A DNA stretch of 64,000 nucleotides. Source: a virus. The stretch lies in the IMG/VR virus record IMGVR_UViG_3300010430_000003, positions 64,001 through 128,000 of that record, one strand, 5' to 3'. Position 1 is the stretch's first letter. Each line of letters starts with the position of its first letter. A program made the position numbers and the translations under genes. Positions 9,243-18,608 of this stretch are shown in pieces. The notes under the pieces are model-generated. The model did not search any database. It was given only the letters and a program-made list of their open reading frames with translations, and had not been told where the DNA came from.

Positions 9243-9620
9243 ATGTCTGAAAAAAGCAACTGGTGGGAAACAGAGATGCTCAATCTTATGTTTCTCACGT
9301 ACGATCCAGTTTATGTAGCACTTTTTACAACTAATCCTGATGAAGATGCCTCTGGCACAGAAGCAACTGGTGGTTCATATGCAAGAGAATCTGTTGCAGC
9401 TTCTGTTTTTGTTGTTTTAACAGGATCTGCTGCTAATAATACAAATATTGAATTTACAGAAGCAACTGGCAACTGGGGCACTCTTTCTCATGCAGCCATC
9501 TTCACTTCTGCTTCTGGTGGAGATATGTTATATTACAGTCCGCTAGGAACATCAGTTGGAATTAACACAGGGCAAATCTTTAGAATTAACTCTGGCAGCT
9601 TGATTATATCGGAGGATTAA
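9243..9620 (+). CDS. Small tail-fibre-like structural protein, copy 1
   Basis: 125 residues with a good GAAGGAG ribosome binding site. The pattern VYVALFTTNPDEDASGTE, GGSYARESV, NWGTLSHAAIF and a late GDMLYYSPL is the recognisable layout of a widespread family of small phage tail-fibre/virion proteins that begin [YL].[AV]L[FY]T..P. The next gene is a paralogue of the same length. The family is usually placed among tail-tip or fibre components; exact location in this virion is unknown. A TATTTATA element 34 bases upstream of the start is discussed as a possible late promoter. Confidence 0.65.
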   Translation: MSEKSNWWETEMLNLMFLTYDPVYVALFTTNPDEDASGTEATGGSYARESVAASVFVVLTGSAANNTNIEFTEATGNWGTLSHAAIFTSASGGDMLYYSPLGTSVGINTGQIFRINSGSLIISED

Positions 9621-9622
9621 TT

Positions 9623-10000
9623 ATGAGTGAAAAGGGTGATTATTTAGAAAATTGGGTTTTGTTACAAGTTCTTAGTTCTTTTGATCCATTGTATATTGCA
9701 CTCTTTTCAGATAACCCTGATGAAGACGGATCAGGTACTGAATTTACTGGCGATAATTATGATCGAGCAACAGTTCCCTCTGGAACCCTTACAGTAACAA
9801 ACAATACAGCTTCTAATGCCGCAGTAATTCAGTTTTCAGAATCAACTGCAATTTGGGGCACAGCTTCCCATGTTGCAATTTATGATTCTTTGGCTGGTGG
9901 GAATCTTCTTTATTACAGTGCTCTTAATACCCCGGTAGAGATAGGTTTGTCGCAAGTTTTCCGCTTCGCGACATCTTCGTTAAATATCGTAGAAGATTAA
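9623..10000 (+). CDS. Small tail-fibre-like structural protein, copy 2
   Basis: 125 residues, starting two bases after its paralogue's stop. It keeps the same anchor motifs: LYIALFSDNPDEDGSGTE, NYDRATV, IWGTASHVAIYD and NLLYYSAL. Sequence identity between the copies is moderate, concentrated in the first 40 residues and around the WGT-SH motif, so this is an old tandem duplication in which the two copies probably have distinct positions or partners in the fibre. After this gene comes an 87-base gap leading to the sheath gene. Confidence 0.65.
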   Translation: MSEKGDYLENWVLLQVLSSFDPLYIALFSDNPDEDGSGTEFTGDNYDRATVPSGTLTVTNNTASNAAVIQFSESTAIWGTASHVAIYDSLAGGNLLYYSALNTPVEIGLSQVFRFATSSLNIVED

Positions 10001-10043
10001 TTTTATAAATTAACAAAAAAGTGTTGTTGGATATTAAAGAATC

Positions 10044-10051
10044 TATTTAAT
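10044..10051 (+). promoter_or_regulatory. Possible late-promoter element (TATTTAAT) before the sheath gene
   Basis: TATTTAAT lies 44 bases before the sheath start codon in an 87-base gap. Related octamers sit before the small fibre gene (TATTTATA, 9209-9216), the tube gene (TATTTAAA, 12970-12977) and the endolysin gene (TATTTAAT, 47486-47493). None of these gaps holds a clear sigma70 promoter. In an AT-rich genome such octamers occur by chance, so this is only a candidate. A TATAAATT at 10004-10011, one base off the T4 late consensus, is an alternative. Confidence 0.25.
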
Positions 10052-10087
10052 ATGAAAGTTTTTTCATTTTGAATGGAGATTATTTTA

Positions 10088-12955
10088 ATGCCTGCTGATA
10101 AGTTTAGTTTTGTTTCCCCCGGCGTCTATATTGACGAGATTGATAACACAGGAAGACAAGATCAGGGCGGCAACCCTGTTGGTCCTGTTGTTGTTGGTCG
10201 AACTCGTAAAGGCCCGTCCCGCCCCGTAACTGTTAAATCATTTTCGGAATATATTGAGATTTTTGGAGAGCCCGTTCCCGGCACATCTGTTGATGATGTT
10301 TGGAGAGAGGGGAATTATACATCTCCCATGTATGCATCATATGCAGCACAGGCATGGCTTGCAAATAAGTCTCCTCTAACTGTTGTTAGAGTGCTTGGTG
10401 AAGAATCAGATAATGCAGAAACTTCTGGGAAAGCTGGATGGCAAACTGATAATACTTTAAATGCAACCGAAGGGTCCAATGGTGGAGCGTTCGGTTTGTT
10501 TATGATTGATTCTGGTTCTGTTGCAGAAGCGTTTACTGGTACATTAGCAGCAGTATGGTATGTCCAAACTGGCTCTGTTGTGCTTTCTGGTACGATTAGG
10601 GATGGCAGCGAGCAGATCACAGGTTCGTCTGTATTTGTTTCTTCAACAGGCGCTGATAGAGAATTCAGGGCAGTTGTCCATGACGGCGATGGTAACATTG
10701 TTGAGGATACAGCGTTTAACTTCAACAAGTCTTCACAAAGATATATCCGAAAGGTATTTAATACTAATCCCATTCTTACAAATTCAGATATCGTCACTGC
10801 TACTGATGTTAAGAAGTATTGGCTAGGTGAGACTTACGATCGACACCTTACATCACATGTAACTAGCTCAAACGCAGGTGGGCAGTTTGGTGTGATTCTT
10901 GCATTAGAAGGCTCACACGCTGGTAACAATGGTGGTGGTCATTATCGATACGCAAACCAGCCCGCTAAATCTGGTTGGGTGTTCTCACAAGACGTTAGTG
11001 ATAATGCAACTTCATTCGAACCACGAGACATGACAAAACTCTTCCGCTTCCATGCACTTTATGGTGGTGAGTGGGATTCAAAGAATTTAAAGATATCAAT
11101 TCAAGATATTAAGATTTCAAATAGACAAAATTCTGATTATGGAACATTTACTATTGTTGTTCGACTTGCCACAGATAGTGACGCCGCTCCAAGAATAGTA
11201 GAGAGATTTAGTTCTGTAAATCTTAATCCAAATTCATCCAACTTCATTGGTAGGGTTGTTGGTAATAAGGAAATGATTTGGGACGATATTGAGAAGCGAT
11301 ATAAAGAGTATGGTATTTATACCAACAACTCGAAATATATCCGAGTCGAATTAACACCAGAAGTTATGAATGGCATGGTTAACACCACCCTCCTTCCTTT
11401 TGGTTTCTATGGTCCGCTTCGTCATAAAGGCTTCTCATTCATCTCAGGCTCTACTGCTGAAAGTGAGTTTGATGATATTTCAACTGATTTCACTGCTTCT
11501 CTTGTAAAGGGAACTACTGATCAACCAAGATCATTAATAGAAGGAACAGAGTTTGTTAATGTAGGTCCAGCAACTTTCACTGGTTCATTTGTGTTCCCAT
11601 CAATTCCACTGAGACAGTCAGGAACTGCAGGTAATCTTGCAAGTCCAAAGACTGCTTATTATGGTATTGATGTTGGACAAACTGCAGGTTCAACCTTATT
11701 TGATAAAGGATATATGGACTTGGTAAGACCTATGGCTGGTGATTATAATTCACTTACTGGTGAAGATGAATATATTGAATATTCATTTGTCTTTACTCTT
11801 GATGATCTTTCTGGTTCTGCGGCCGCGAATACTGTAACTGCTCCTGCGGTTTATGTATCTGGCTCTAGAATGGCCGGAACTTCAATCTCTGCCACAGAGT
11901 CAACTGGTTGGAAGTCTGTTCTAACCAATGATCATAATAGATTCACATTACCTCTTATTGGTGGTTTTGATGGATATGATATCACTGAGAAAGACCCCTT
12001 CCGAAATAGTGCTATTAATAGCAGCCCAACAGAGACAAATGATTATATCTACTACTCTCTTAAACGAGCAGTTGATAGCATTCAGGATAGAGAGGTTGTA
12101 GAGCATGACTTGGCAGTGATGCCCGGTATTACCAATGAAGGTCTTACTGGCCATCTTGTCGATGTATGTACTGCTCGGGGTGATTCATTAGGTATTATTG
12201 ATCCTCTTGGTGGATTTGTACCACAGCATGAAAACACGAGTGCATTTACTGATCGAGTTGGTAATGTTGAGACTATTGTTGCTAACATGCTTAATCGAGG
12301 GATTGATACCAGCTATGGTGCTGCTTATGACCCGTGGGTTCTGGTGAGAGATAGTCGCTCTGGACAGCAGTTCATGATGCCTCCGTCTGTTGTTGCACTT
12401 GGAACAATGGCCTCATCTGATAAAAAGGCAGATCTCTGGTTCGCGCCAGCAGGATTTACACGAGGTGGATTATCATTTGGTGCTTCTGGACTTAAAGTTG
12501 TCGGAGTTGAAAGAACTCTTTCAAAAGAAGACCGAGATAAACTTTATGAAGCGCATGTTAATCCAATTGCGAAATTCCCGGCGGAAGGCATTGTAATCTA
12601 CGGGCAGAAGACCTTGCAAAAGACTCCATCAGCCCTTGATAGAATTAACGTAAGACGACTTCTGAATTTCGTTAAACGAGAGATTGAATTGGTGGCTAAA
12701 ACTACTCTGTTTGAGCCAAATGTTCGTGCAACTTGGATTAACTTCTTGTCACGGGCAACACCGATTCTTGAAACAATTAAGAGCCGATTTGGTTTGCTTG
12801 ATTATCGTTTAGTTCTTGACGAAGAAACAACGACCCCTGATCTTATTGATAGAAACATCATGTATGCCAAGGTTCTGTTGAAGCCAACTCGCTCAATTGA
12901 ATTCATCGCTCTGGACTTTATTGTTGAGCCAACCGGCGCATCTTTTGGGGAATAA
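10088..12955 (+). CDS. Contractile tail sheath protein
   Basis: 955 residues from ATG 10088, which follows a GGAG at a good distance; an in-frame ATG at 10073 lies on the ribosome binding site and is less likely. The N-terminus MPADKFSFVSPGVYIDEID has the SPGVYxxExD pattern of sheath proteins, and the C-terminus has the usual sheath tail (KTLQKTPSALDRINVRRLL, then FEPNVRATW) that forms the conserved inner domain. The middle, about residues 100-600, is a large beta-rich insertion, making the protein larger than T4 gp18 (659 residues). It polymerises around the tube and contracts to drive it through the envelope. Confidence 0.92.
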   Translation: MPADKFSFVSPGVYIDEIDNTGRQDQGGNPVGPVVVGRTRKGPSRPVTVKSFSEYIEIFGEPVPGTSVDDVWREGNYTSPMYASYAAQAWLANKSPLTVVRVLGEESDNAETSGKAGWQTDNTLNATEGSNGGAFGLFMIDSGSVAEAFTGTLAAVWYVQTGSVVLSGTIRDGSEQITGSSVFVSSTGADREFRAVVHDGDGNIVEDTAFNFNKSSQRYIRKVFNTNPILTNSDIVTATDVKKYWLGETYDRHLTSHVTSSNAGGQFGVILALEGSHAGNNGGGHYRYANQPAKSGWVFSQDVSDNATSFEPRDMTKLFRFHALYGGEWDSKNLKISIQDIKISNRQNSDYGTFTIVVRLATDSDAAPRIVERFSSVNLNPNSSNFIGRVVGNKEMIWDDIEKRYKEYGIYTNNSKYIRVELTPEVMNGMVNTTLLPFGFYGPLRHKGFSFISGSTAESEFDDISTDFTASLVKGTTDQPRSLIEGTEFVNVGPATFTGSFVFPSIPLRQSGTAGNLASPKTAYYGIDVGQTAGSTLFDKGYMDLVRPMAGDYNSLTGEDEYIEYSFVFTLDDLSGSAAANTVTAPAVYVSGSRMAGTSISATESTGWKSVLTNDHNRFTLPLIGGFDGYDITEKDPFRNSAINSSPTETNDYIYYSLKRAVDSIQDREVVEHDLAVMPGITNEGLTGHLVDVCTARGDSLGIIDPLGGFVPQHENTSAFTDRVGNVETIVANMLNRGIDTSYGAAYDPWVLVRDSRSGQQFMMPPSVVALGTMASSDKKADLWFAPAGFTRGGLSFGASGLKVVGVERTLSKEDRDKLYEAHVNPIAKFPAEGIVIYGQKTLQKTPSALDRINVRRLLNFVKREIELVAKTTLFEPNVRATWINFLSRATPILETIKSRFGLLDYRLVLDEETTTPDLIDRNIMYAKVLLKPTRSIEFIALDFIVEPTGASFGE

Positions 12956-12969
12956 TTAATAAAAGATAC

Positions 12970-12977
12970 TATTTAAA
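12970..12977 (+). promoter_or_regulatory. Possible late-promoter element (TATTTAAA) before the tube gene
   Basis: TATTTAAA lies 40 bases before the tube start in the 54-base sheath-tube gap and overlaps a small inverted repeat, ACTATT-TAA-AATAGT (12969-12983). It could therefore be a promoter element, a weak RNA processing hairpin or chance. It supports a stoichiometric supply of tube protein separate from the sheath transcript. Confidence 0.22.
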
Positions 12978-13009
12978 ATAGTTAATCTTAATTTTGAGGA
13001 TTTAAATTA

Positions 13010-13570
13010 ATGGCAGACTTCTGGAATTCAGCGGCGTTGGAGCCAAAGCGTAACTTTAAGTTTCAGCTTTATATTAAAGGTGTTCCAACCTATATTATTA
13101 AAGTGGCGGGACGACCCAATTTTAAAGTTGGTGAAACTCCTCATAGGTATCTTGGAAAAGAGTTCTGGTTTCCGGGCACTGTATCATGGGAGCCTGTTAA
13201 TGTTACGCTTGTTGATCCCATTCAGATCAATTCGGTCGCAATCATGAGAGATATTATTGTCCAGTCTGGCTATGATTGGATTAAACCAAATACTCCAATT
13301 AATGCTAACATCTTGAGCACGATTTCGAAGAAGAATGCCGTTGAAGCGATGGGTCTCGTTCATTTGGTCCAGATTGATTCGGATGGAAATACTATTGATA
13401 GTTGGAAGTTGCAGAATGCATGGATTGCAAGCTTTACACCAACAGAACTGAGTTACGATTCGGACGAGCTTTCAGAAGTTCAATTAACACTTAGATATGA
13501 TTGGGCAATTGTTGAGACTCCTTCTGGAACAGGTCTTGATAATGCTCTCGGTAATCTCTCGCCATTCTAA
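13010..13570 (+). CDS. Tail tube protein
   Basis: 186 residues; AUG follows GAGG at a normal distance. Size, position directly after the sheath, and the pattern RNFKFQLYIKGVPTYIIKVAGRPNFKV followed by FPGTVSWEPVNVTLVDP fit the gp19-like tail tube family of myoviruses (T4 gp19 is 163 residues). The C-terminal strand QLTLRYDWAIVE is also typical. It forms the hexameric rings of the rigid inner tube through which DNA passes. A strong factor-independent terminator follows, as is common after highly expressed structural genes. Confidence 0.88.
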   Translation: MADFWNSAALEPKRNFKFQLYIKGVPTYIIKVAGRPNFKVGETPHRYLGKEFWFPGTVSWEPVNVTLVDPIQINSVAIMRDIIVQSGYDWIKPNTPINANILSTISKKNAVEAMGLVHLVQIDSDGNTIDSWKLQNAWIASFTPTELSYDSDELSEVQLTLRYDWAIVETPSGTGLDNALGNLSPF

Positions 13571-13597
13571 TTAAATTTTAAATTCTCAACTTAGTGG

Positions 13598-13625
13598 AAG
13601 GGGCTGTTTATCAGCCCCTTTTTTG
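13598..13625 (+). terminator. Rho-independent terminator after tail tube gene
   Basis: A perfect 9-bp stem (AAGGGGCTG 13598-13606 with CAGCCCCTT 13612-13620), a 5-base loop and a run of T to 13625. It closes the sheath-tube unit. Confidence 0.93.
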
Positions 13626-13670
13626 TTGTTTAAGCCTAATTAAGTTGAATATTATCATAACGGAGTGTTT

Positions 13671-14507
13671 ATGACAGAAAGAAAGAATTCTGATTTGATT
13701 CCTCAAGCAGAAGAAAAAAGTGAAAATAAGGGTCTCGATTTTTTGAAATTTGAACATATGACCCTTTTTGTTTCTCTCCCTTCAGGTGGCCAAGTCTACT
13801 CTGAAGATTCATTGCTTAGAACGGGGAAAGTAGAAATCTCCCAGATGTTGGCCCCACATGAGGAAATTTTATCAAACACATCATATCTTAAAAATGGTGT
13901 TATGTTTGATAAGCTTGTTGATTCATTGCTGGTGGATAAGAATATTAGTTCGCAGGAATTAATATCAGGAGATAAAACAGCAATTCTTATCGCTGCCCGA
14001 AGAGATGCTTATGGGCCTAGTTATAAGGTTAACTTTATTTGTTCAAGTTGCACGTCTATGTATTCTGACGAAATTAGTCTTGACGAAAATATTGTGGAGT
14101 ATAGCGGTGAATCTAATGACGAGAATGTTGTTAGAGAGGGTGGATTAATTCATATTAAAGAATTGCCAAGATCAAAAGTATCTTTAAAACTTAAGATGCT
14201 AACAGGGGAAGAGGATAAGAGACTGTTTGATTATAATCGAGAGCTTAAAAAGGAAGGTAAGGAAGTTACCACTCTTGACCAATATAGATTGATGTTTAAA
14301 GAAGTGGCTGGTCAGACTGAAGTGTCGACAATCAATCAGTTTATTAATAAAATGCCGGCCATGGATTCGAAGTATGTAAAAAATGCATATAAGAGGATGG
14401 CCCCTGATGTTAAAATGATTAAAAAATCTACCTGTACAAAATGCGGAAATGTAGAGGAGAAGGAGGCGGTATTCAATACCGAGTTTTTTTGGCCTTCAGA
14501 TGAGTAA
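13671..14507 (+). CDS. Baseplate hub-assembly protein, gp26-like, with C4 zinc-finger cysteines
   Basis: 278 residues from ATG 13671, preceded by CGGAG; the in-frame GTG at 13665 overlaps that site. The segment FVSLPSGGQVYSEDSLLRTGKVEISQM and the later SYLKNGVMFDKLVDS resemble the gp26-type baseplate protein family of T4-like phages. Two cysteine pairs, CSSC (about residue 125) and CTKC (about 263), could bind one zinc ion. T4 gp26 is needed for hub assembly. It begins the transcription unit after the 13.6 kb terminator and leads straight into other baseplate and tape-measure genes. Confidence 0.65.
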   Translation: MTERKNSDLIPQAEEKSENKGLDFLKFEHMTLFVSLPSGGQVYSEDSLLRTGKVEISQMLAPHEEILSNTSYLKNGVMFDKLVDSLLVDKNISSQELISGDKTAILIAARRDAYGPSYKVNFICSSCTSMYSDEISLDENIVEYSGESNDENVVREGGLIHIKELPRSKVSLKLKMLTGEEDKRLFDYNRELKKEGKEVTTLDQYRLMFKEVAGQTEVSTINQFINKMPAMDSKYVKNAYKRMAPDVKMIKKSTCTKCGNVEEKEAVFNTEFFWPSDE

Positions 14508-14709
14508 CAATGTTATTCGAGATTTCTTCACTTTAAATAAAAGCGAGGTTTTTGTGGTTCATGAAGAGATAAATCACATGTTAACAGAAATTAATTCAGG
14601 TTGGACTTTCCGAGATTTATATTGTATGCCTGTTTCAATGAGAAAATGGTATCACGCAAAATATAATGAGCGTATTCAAAGGATGAATGATGATAACGAT
14701 GGAGAATAA
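14500..14709 (+). CDS. Small baseplate/tail-assembly protein
   Basis: 69 residues overlapping the gp26-like gene by 8 bases. A central WTFRDLYCMPVSMRKWYHAKYNE motif (an aliphatic-to-MP-to-RKW pattern) recalls small proteins that follow gp26-like genes in other large phages and help assemble the hub or tape measure. No enzymatic motif is visible. The role is inferred from position. Confidence 0.5.
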   Translation: MSNNVIRDFFTLNKSEVFVVHEEINHMLTEINSGWTFRDLYCMPVSMRKWYHAKYNERIQRMNDDNDGE

Positions 14710-14911
14710 TTCCCTGATTAATTATTTTGTAATGACAAGATATTTTCTTGATGCGCGAAGAATGTTGAAGAACCAACCACCATATGCTAACACCTTAACA
14801 TATATTTATACAAAGCGAATTACACTAAAACCGGATTATATAATTAAAAATTACATTGAAGACATGAGAGACATTGGAGGAGGAAAAATTGAATATTTTA
14901 GAATCTGGTGA
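14687..14911 (+). CDS. Small protein of the N-x-x-[IV] micro-protein family
   Basis: 74 residues from ATG 14687 (ATG 14699 is a second possibility); AAGG just upstream favours the first. It overlaps the previous gene by 23 bases. The N-terminal SLINYFVMTRYFLDARRM is hydrophobic and aromatic and resembles the first 20 residues of the scattered micro-proteins elsewhere in the window, although this one lies in the baseplate block. The middle contains YIYTKRITLKPDYIIKNYIED. Function unknown. Confidence 0.45.
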   Translation: MMITMENNSLINYFVMTRYFLDARRMLKNQPPYANTLTYIYTKRITLKPDYIIKNYIEDMRDIGGGKIEYFRIW

Positions 14912-15167
14912 TAAACAAGCTTTTGCGGAAAATGTTAAAGCGCTAATTATGGCATTATTTCACGGCGATAAACTCCCTGCAAAAATTAAAGGTAGTTCAT
15001 CACAAATTAAAGCCTTTACGCAAGCTGTGATGGCGGAGTGTGCTTATTTACGTCTCTCTATGCAGTTTGACAAAGAACACCCTCAAGTAGTTAAGCTTGA
15101 GGCACAGTTAGATGGTGCAATCCGTCGCTTTGAACGAATTACAGGGATAGAATGGCCTATTAGGTGA
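14889..15167 (+). CDS. Hypothetical small protein before the tape measure
   Basis: 92 residues. The start is set at TTG 14889 because an exceptionally strong ribosome binding site (GGAGGAGG at 14876-14883) sits five bases before it; a more upstream TTG (14874) would put that site inside the gene. The protein is mainly helical (FAENVKALIMALFHGDKLP; RRFERITGIEW) and ends 11 bases before the tape measure gene. The position is one where tape-measure chaperones or tail assembly factors occur, but no homologue is recognised. Confidence 0.55.
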   Translation: MNILESGDKQAFAENVKALIMALFHGDKLPAKIKGSSSQIKAFTQAVMAECAYLRLSMQFDKEHPQVVKLEAQLDGAIRRFERITGIEWPIR

Positions 15168-15178
15168 GATCTTATTAA

Positions 15179-17380
15179 ATGGCAACAAAAGAAGAAATTG
15201 CACAAATGGTTAATGAGGCGATTGCTGAGTCTCTAGAAGAGCAAAACCAATCCCTCAAAGAACAAAACGAAATTTATCAAGAGAAGCTCAATTCTATTGA
15301 TGAAATTGTTAAGGCTGAAGAACGTCGCCGTGAACTTCTTGAGAAAGAGTGGGAACTATCTGAAAAAATGGCTACTGCTTCTAAAAAGCAGAAAAGAACC
15401 ATTGATGAAAGGATAACTGCTCATAAAGAAGAACGAGAAGAAATAGAAAAAACTTATGGGGTAAGGCAAGATAAAGAGTATGAAGCTCTTAAGTCTTATC
15501 GAAAGTCAATTGAAGTTGGCAAGCGTTCGATGTCTGAACTTCTTGCGAAAATTGGCATTAATAACGAGTGGGATGATTCATTTTTTGGTAAGATGGAACA
15601 TGCCATGCGGCAGGGAAACCTAAGAGGACATCTAGCTGGATTTGGGGATGAGTTAGCAGAACTTCCACAGAAGGTTGGCGGCTCAATGATGATGAAAGCT
15701 TATCGAGAAACGATAAGTCTTGCTAAAGCTCAAGATACTGCCACATCAGCACTTTCAAAAGCAACAGGTGCCGGTGATAAATATGATCAAACAATTCAAG
15801 ATGTCTATATGTCAAATAGACGGTTTGGTGCCTCTTTTGATGATGCCAATAATGCAATATCATCAATGTATTCTCAAGTGCCAAAATTTGATACTATCTC
15901 ACAAGGCACAAGAGACAGTTTAGCTGAAACTTCAATTCTGCTCGAAAAGTTGGGGGTGTCAGGTGATACATCTGCTGGTATCGTATCTCACATGACGACG
16001 ACAATGGCACTCTCAGCAGACCAAGCCATTAAGTACACAAAGGAGCTTGCTGGGCTGTCTGGTGCTGGTATGGATCTCCAGAAGGTATATGGAGATTATA
16101 TGCAAGTTGCCAATCGTCTTGCAACATATACTGGTCCTAAATCAATTGAAGTCTTTCAAAAGTTGGGAAAGGTTGCTAAGGCCACAGCTAGTGATGTTAG
16201 TACATTGTTAGATGTTGCAGAACAATTTGATACTTTTGATCGAGCGGCGGAAGTGGCAGGTCGTTTTAATGCGCTTTTAGGTGGCAATTTCATTGATCCA
16301 ACAGCTTTAGTTAATATGGAAGATATGGGTGATCGCATCAACTATATTGTTGGGTTGAGGGACAAAGCTGGCGTGATGTGGGAGACACTCAGCCGCTATG
16401 AAAGGTTATCTCTTGCTAGTTCTCTTGGCATGGAAGTTGATCAGCTAGGAAAACTATGGACAATGTCTCGTGGTGAAATGGAGGCAAGTGCCGAAGCTGC
16501 TGAGAAACTTGAAAAGAGAGCGCAAGCTGCTGTATCTGTGCAAGAAAAATGGACATCGGTGCAACAGACATTTGCTATTGCAATGGGGCCTGCCATTGAT
16601 TTGCTTGCTAAGGCTTCTGAGTGGTATCTGCAATTAGATAAGGATACACAGGAGCTTATAGGAGGCACCACAGCGCTTGGTATTGGTATTGCTGCACTGG
16701 CAGCCCCGATTGTTAAGATGACCACCACATTGGCTGCTGTGGCTATTCAAGCGGGAGCAACAGTTACTGCCAATACTGCCATTGCTGCTTCTTCTGGGCC
16801 TGCTGCTGCTGGTATTACCACTATCGGCTCTGCCGCAAATAAAGCTGGTCCTGGGTTACTCAAATTAAGTGGTTTTGCATTAGCTCTTGGTGGTGCTTTT
16901 GGTTTGGCGGGTGCTGGTATGTATGGGTTTGGTACTGGTGTGTCCAAAATTTTCGATAGCTTGAATGAAGAAAAAGTAGACGCTTTAGGACAATTATTTT
17001 TGAATGTGTCTTCATTCGCCCCACTAGCTATGTTTGCAATTCCCGCTACAATTGGATTCACAGCGGCATTAGCAGGTATGTCAAAGGTGGTAGACGAATT
17101 TGATGCTGGTAAGTTAGCAAGTTTAGCAGAAATGACTTCAAACTTTTCAGATCTTAAGAAAGATAATGTGGAAATTTATACAAGAGCGGTAAGAGAAACA
17201 ACGCAGTTATATAAAGCCGCGAAGGATAGTGGAGTTTCAAATCCTATTCCAAACGTTCAACAACAAGCCTCCTCTCAAAATTATTCTGTTCCTTTTGTTA
17301 TTAAATTAAACGAAAGAGAGTTAAATAATTTTGTTGTGGAGATAGTTAAGGGTGAAGTTGGTATTCTTGCTCGGGATTAA
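15179..17380 (+). CDS. Tail length tape-measure protein
   Basis: 733 residues. Residues 1 to about 115 are a long coiled coil rich in Glu, Lys and Gln; the centre is helical; about 490-650 is a hydrophobic Ala/Gly/Ile-rich stretch with LGIGIAALAAPIVKM and GFALALGGAFGLAGAGMYGFG, which may insert into the host membrane during DNA entry; the last part is short and charged. This layout and the place just before baseplate genes are those of a tape measure (T4 gp29 is 590 residues). It sets tail length and is ejected ahead of DNA. Confidence 0.8.
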   Translation: MATKEEIAQMVNEAIAESLEEQNQSLKEQNEIYQEKLNSIDEIVKAEERRRELLEKEWELSEKMATASKKQKRTIDERITAHKEEREEIEKTYGVRQDKEYEALKSYRKSIEVGKRSMSELLAKIGINNEWDDSFFGKMEHAMRQGNLRGHLAGFGDELAELPQKVGGSMMMKAYRETISLAKAQDTATSALSKATGAGDKYDQTIQDVYMSNRRFGASFDDANNAISSMYSQVPKFDTISQGTRDSLAETSILLEKLGVSGDTSAGIVSHMTTTMALSADQAIKYTKELAGLSGAGMDLQKVYGDYMQVANRLATYTGPKSIEVFQKLGKVAKATASDVSTLLDVAEQFDTFDRAAEVAGRFNALLGGNFIDPTALVNMEDMGDRINYIVGLRDKAGVMWETLSRYERLSLASSLGMEVDQLGKLWTMSRGEMEASAEAAEKLEKRAQAAVSVQEKWTSVQQTFAIAMGPAIDLLAKASEWYLQLDKDTQELIGGTTALGIGIAALAAPIVKMTTTLAAVAIQAGATVTANTAIAASSGPAAAGITTIGSAANKAGPGLLKLSGFALALGGAFGLAGAGMYGFGTGVSKIFDSLNEEKVDALGQLFLNVSSFAPLAMFAIPATIGFTAALAGMSKVVDEFDAGKLASLAEMTSNFSDLKKDNVEIYTRAVRETTQLYKAAKDSGVSNPIPNVQQQASSQNYSVPFVIKLNERELNNFVVEIVKGEVGILARD

Positions 17381-17382
17381 TA

Positions 17383-18270
17383 ATGGCTCAAAAATTTAAA
17401 AGCGTTGTAAGAGAAAGAGAAAGAGCTAAACAGTATTATGATAAAACAGATGAGCTTTTTAATGCTGGTCTTATTTTAGAGTTTTATCATATACCATCTG
17501 GCCAATCTGTTTCTTTTAAGGCATATATAACTAATCTAACCGATAATTTTAATCAATCATGGAATTCTGAAAAAGTTATCGGCCGTTCCGATCCGTTTCA
17601 TAACTATGAAAACACAGAGCGAGTCATTAACTTGGGATGGGAGATCATCGCCGCCTCGGATTTTGAAGCTCAGACAAACATGCAAGATATTTCACTGTTA
17701 GCAATGATGAATTATCCCAAATATGATCAAGGGATAGAACAAGCTTTAGCAGGTGTGCAAAGTGCTACCACCATAACTGAATCTCCTTTGTTTCGAGTCA
17801 AGTTAATGAATTTGATTACGTCAACAAAAGAATTAACTGCACAATCAGAAATTGGAAGGGCTAAACTGTCTGGCTTGCCGTGCAGAATTGACGGGTTTTC
17901 CTTTTCTCATGTAGTTGACGATGGGTATTTTTCTCATACAAATGAAAGCTTAACAGTTGATAATTCTGTTAATATTGTCAAGGTATATCCAAAGACAATT
18001 GAAGCCTCTTGTACATTATATGTAACTCATGATCATGCCCTTGGGTGGTCTTCTGAGGGGAAGTTTAGAGGTAGTGAATACTATCCTTATGATGAAGCTG
18101 CCCCGCTATTAGAAGAGTTTGTTGAAATAGAGGAAGATGTTAATAGTATTGATAGTGTATTAAACTCTTTAGATGAATCCATTGAACAAGAAGATACATT
18201 GGTAGAAAAAGCTCTTAAAAATATTGAATTAAACGAATCAATATTTAATTCAATAATGGAGGGAAGTTAA
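17383..18270 (+). CDS. Baseplate/tail-tube-initiator-type structural protein
   Basis: 295 residues, two bases after the tape measure stop. The N-terminal half has YITNLTDNFNQSWNSEKVIGR and DPFHNYENTERVINLGWEI, a pattern I associate with baseplate proteins that cap or start the tube in large myoviruses; the C-terminal 50 residues are acidic. The gene is followed immediately by the LysM/gp53-like gene, which supports a baseplate role. The T4 equivalent (gp48 or gp54) cannot be decided by eye. Confidence 0.55.
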   Translation: MAQKFKSVVRERERAKQYYDKTDELFNAGLILEFYHIPSGQSVSFKAYITNLTDNFNQSWNSEKVIGRSDPFHNYENTERVINLGWEIIAASDFEAQTNMQDISLLAMMNYPKYDQGIEQALAGVQSATTITESPLFRVKLMNLITSTKELTAQSEIGRAKLSGLPCRIDGFSFSHVVDDGYFSHTNESLTVDNSVNIVKVYPKTIEASCTLYVTHDHALGWSSEGKFRGSEYYPYDEAAPLLEEFVEIEEDVNSIDSVLNSLDESIEQEDTLVEKALKNIELNESIFNSIMEGS

Positions 18271-18608
18271 TGCCATCAAGATATAATAAAAAACAAACAT
18301 ATATTAATGATGATCCACGATATAAAGATTTTGTTAAAGAGCGCGGGATTAAGAAAGTTAATCAATATGCCTTTACAGATATGACATATCCAACGGCCTT
18401 ACAAATATCCCAGATGTCTGTTGTAAAGCACGTTTGGGGGGTTGGCTCAAAACTTTATAAGATTGCACACGAACATTATAATGATCCTACTTTATGGTGG
18501 ATTATAGCATGGTTCAACAAGAAGCCAACTGAAGCACATTTTGAAATTGGAGATTTGGTTAGTATTCCAATGCCGCTTGAGAAGATATATGAAATCTTGG
18601 ATATATAA
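18270..18608 (+). CDS. Baseplate wedge protein with gp53/LysM-like fold
   Basis: 112 residues with start overlapping the upstream TAA by one base. The core YNDPTLWWIIAWFNKKP followed by FEIGDLVSIPMPLEKIYEI matches the gp53/LysM pattern, in which a YxDPxLWW helix is followed by a [VI]GDx[IV]xIPxP strand. gp53 joins wedge units to the hub in T4; LysM-like domains of phage baseplates may also touch peptidoglycan. Confidence is good because several conserved positions are present in the right order. Confidence 0.72.
   Translation: MPSRYNKKQTYINDDPRYKDFVKERGIKKVNQYAFTDMTYPTALQISQMSVVKHVWGVGSKLYKIAHEHYNDPTLWWIIAWFNKKPTEAHFEIGDLVSIPMPLEKIYEILDI

Noticed and set aside
10004-10011. T4-type late promoter TATAAATT before the sheath gene
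   Set aside because: One base off the T4 consensus, but it is 84 bases from the start and the motif does not recur before other structural genes.
10315-10797. A 160-codon open frame on the minus strand within the sheath gene
   Set aside because: Shadow of the sheath coding frame; no start context, and all other genes are on the + strand.
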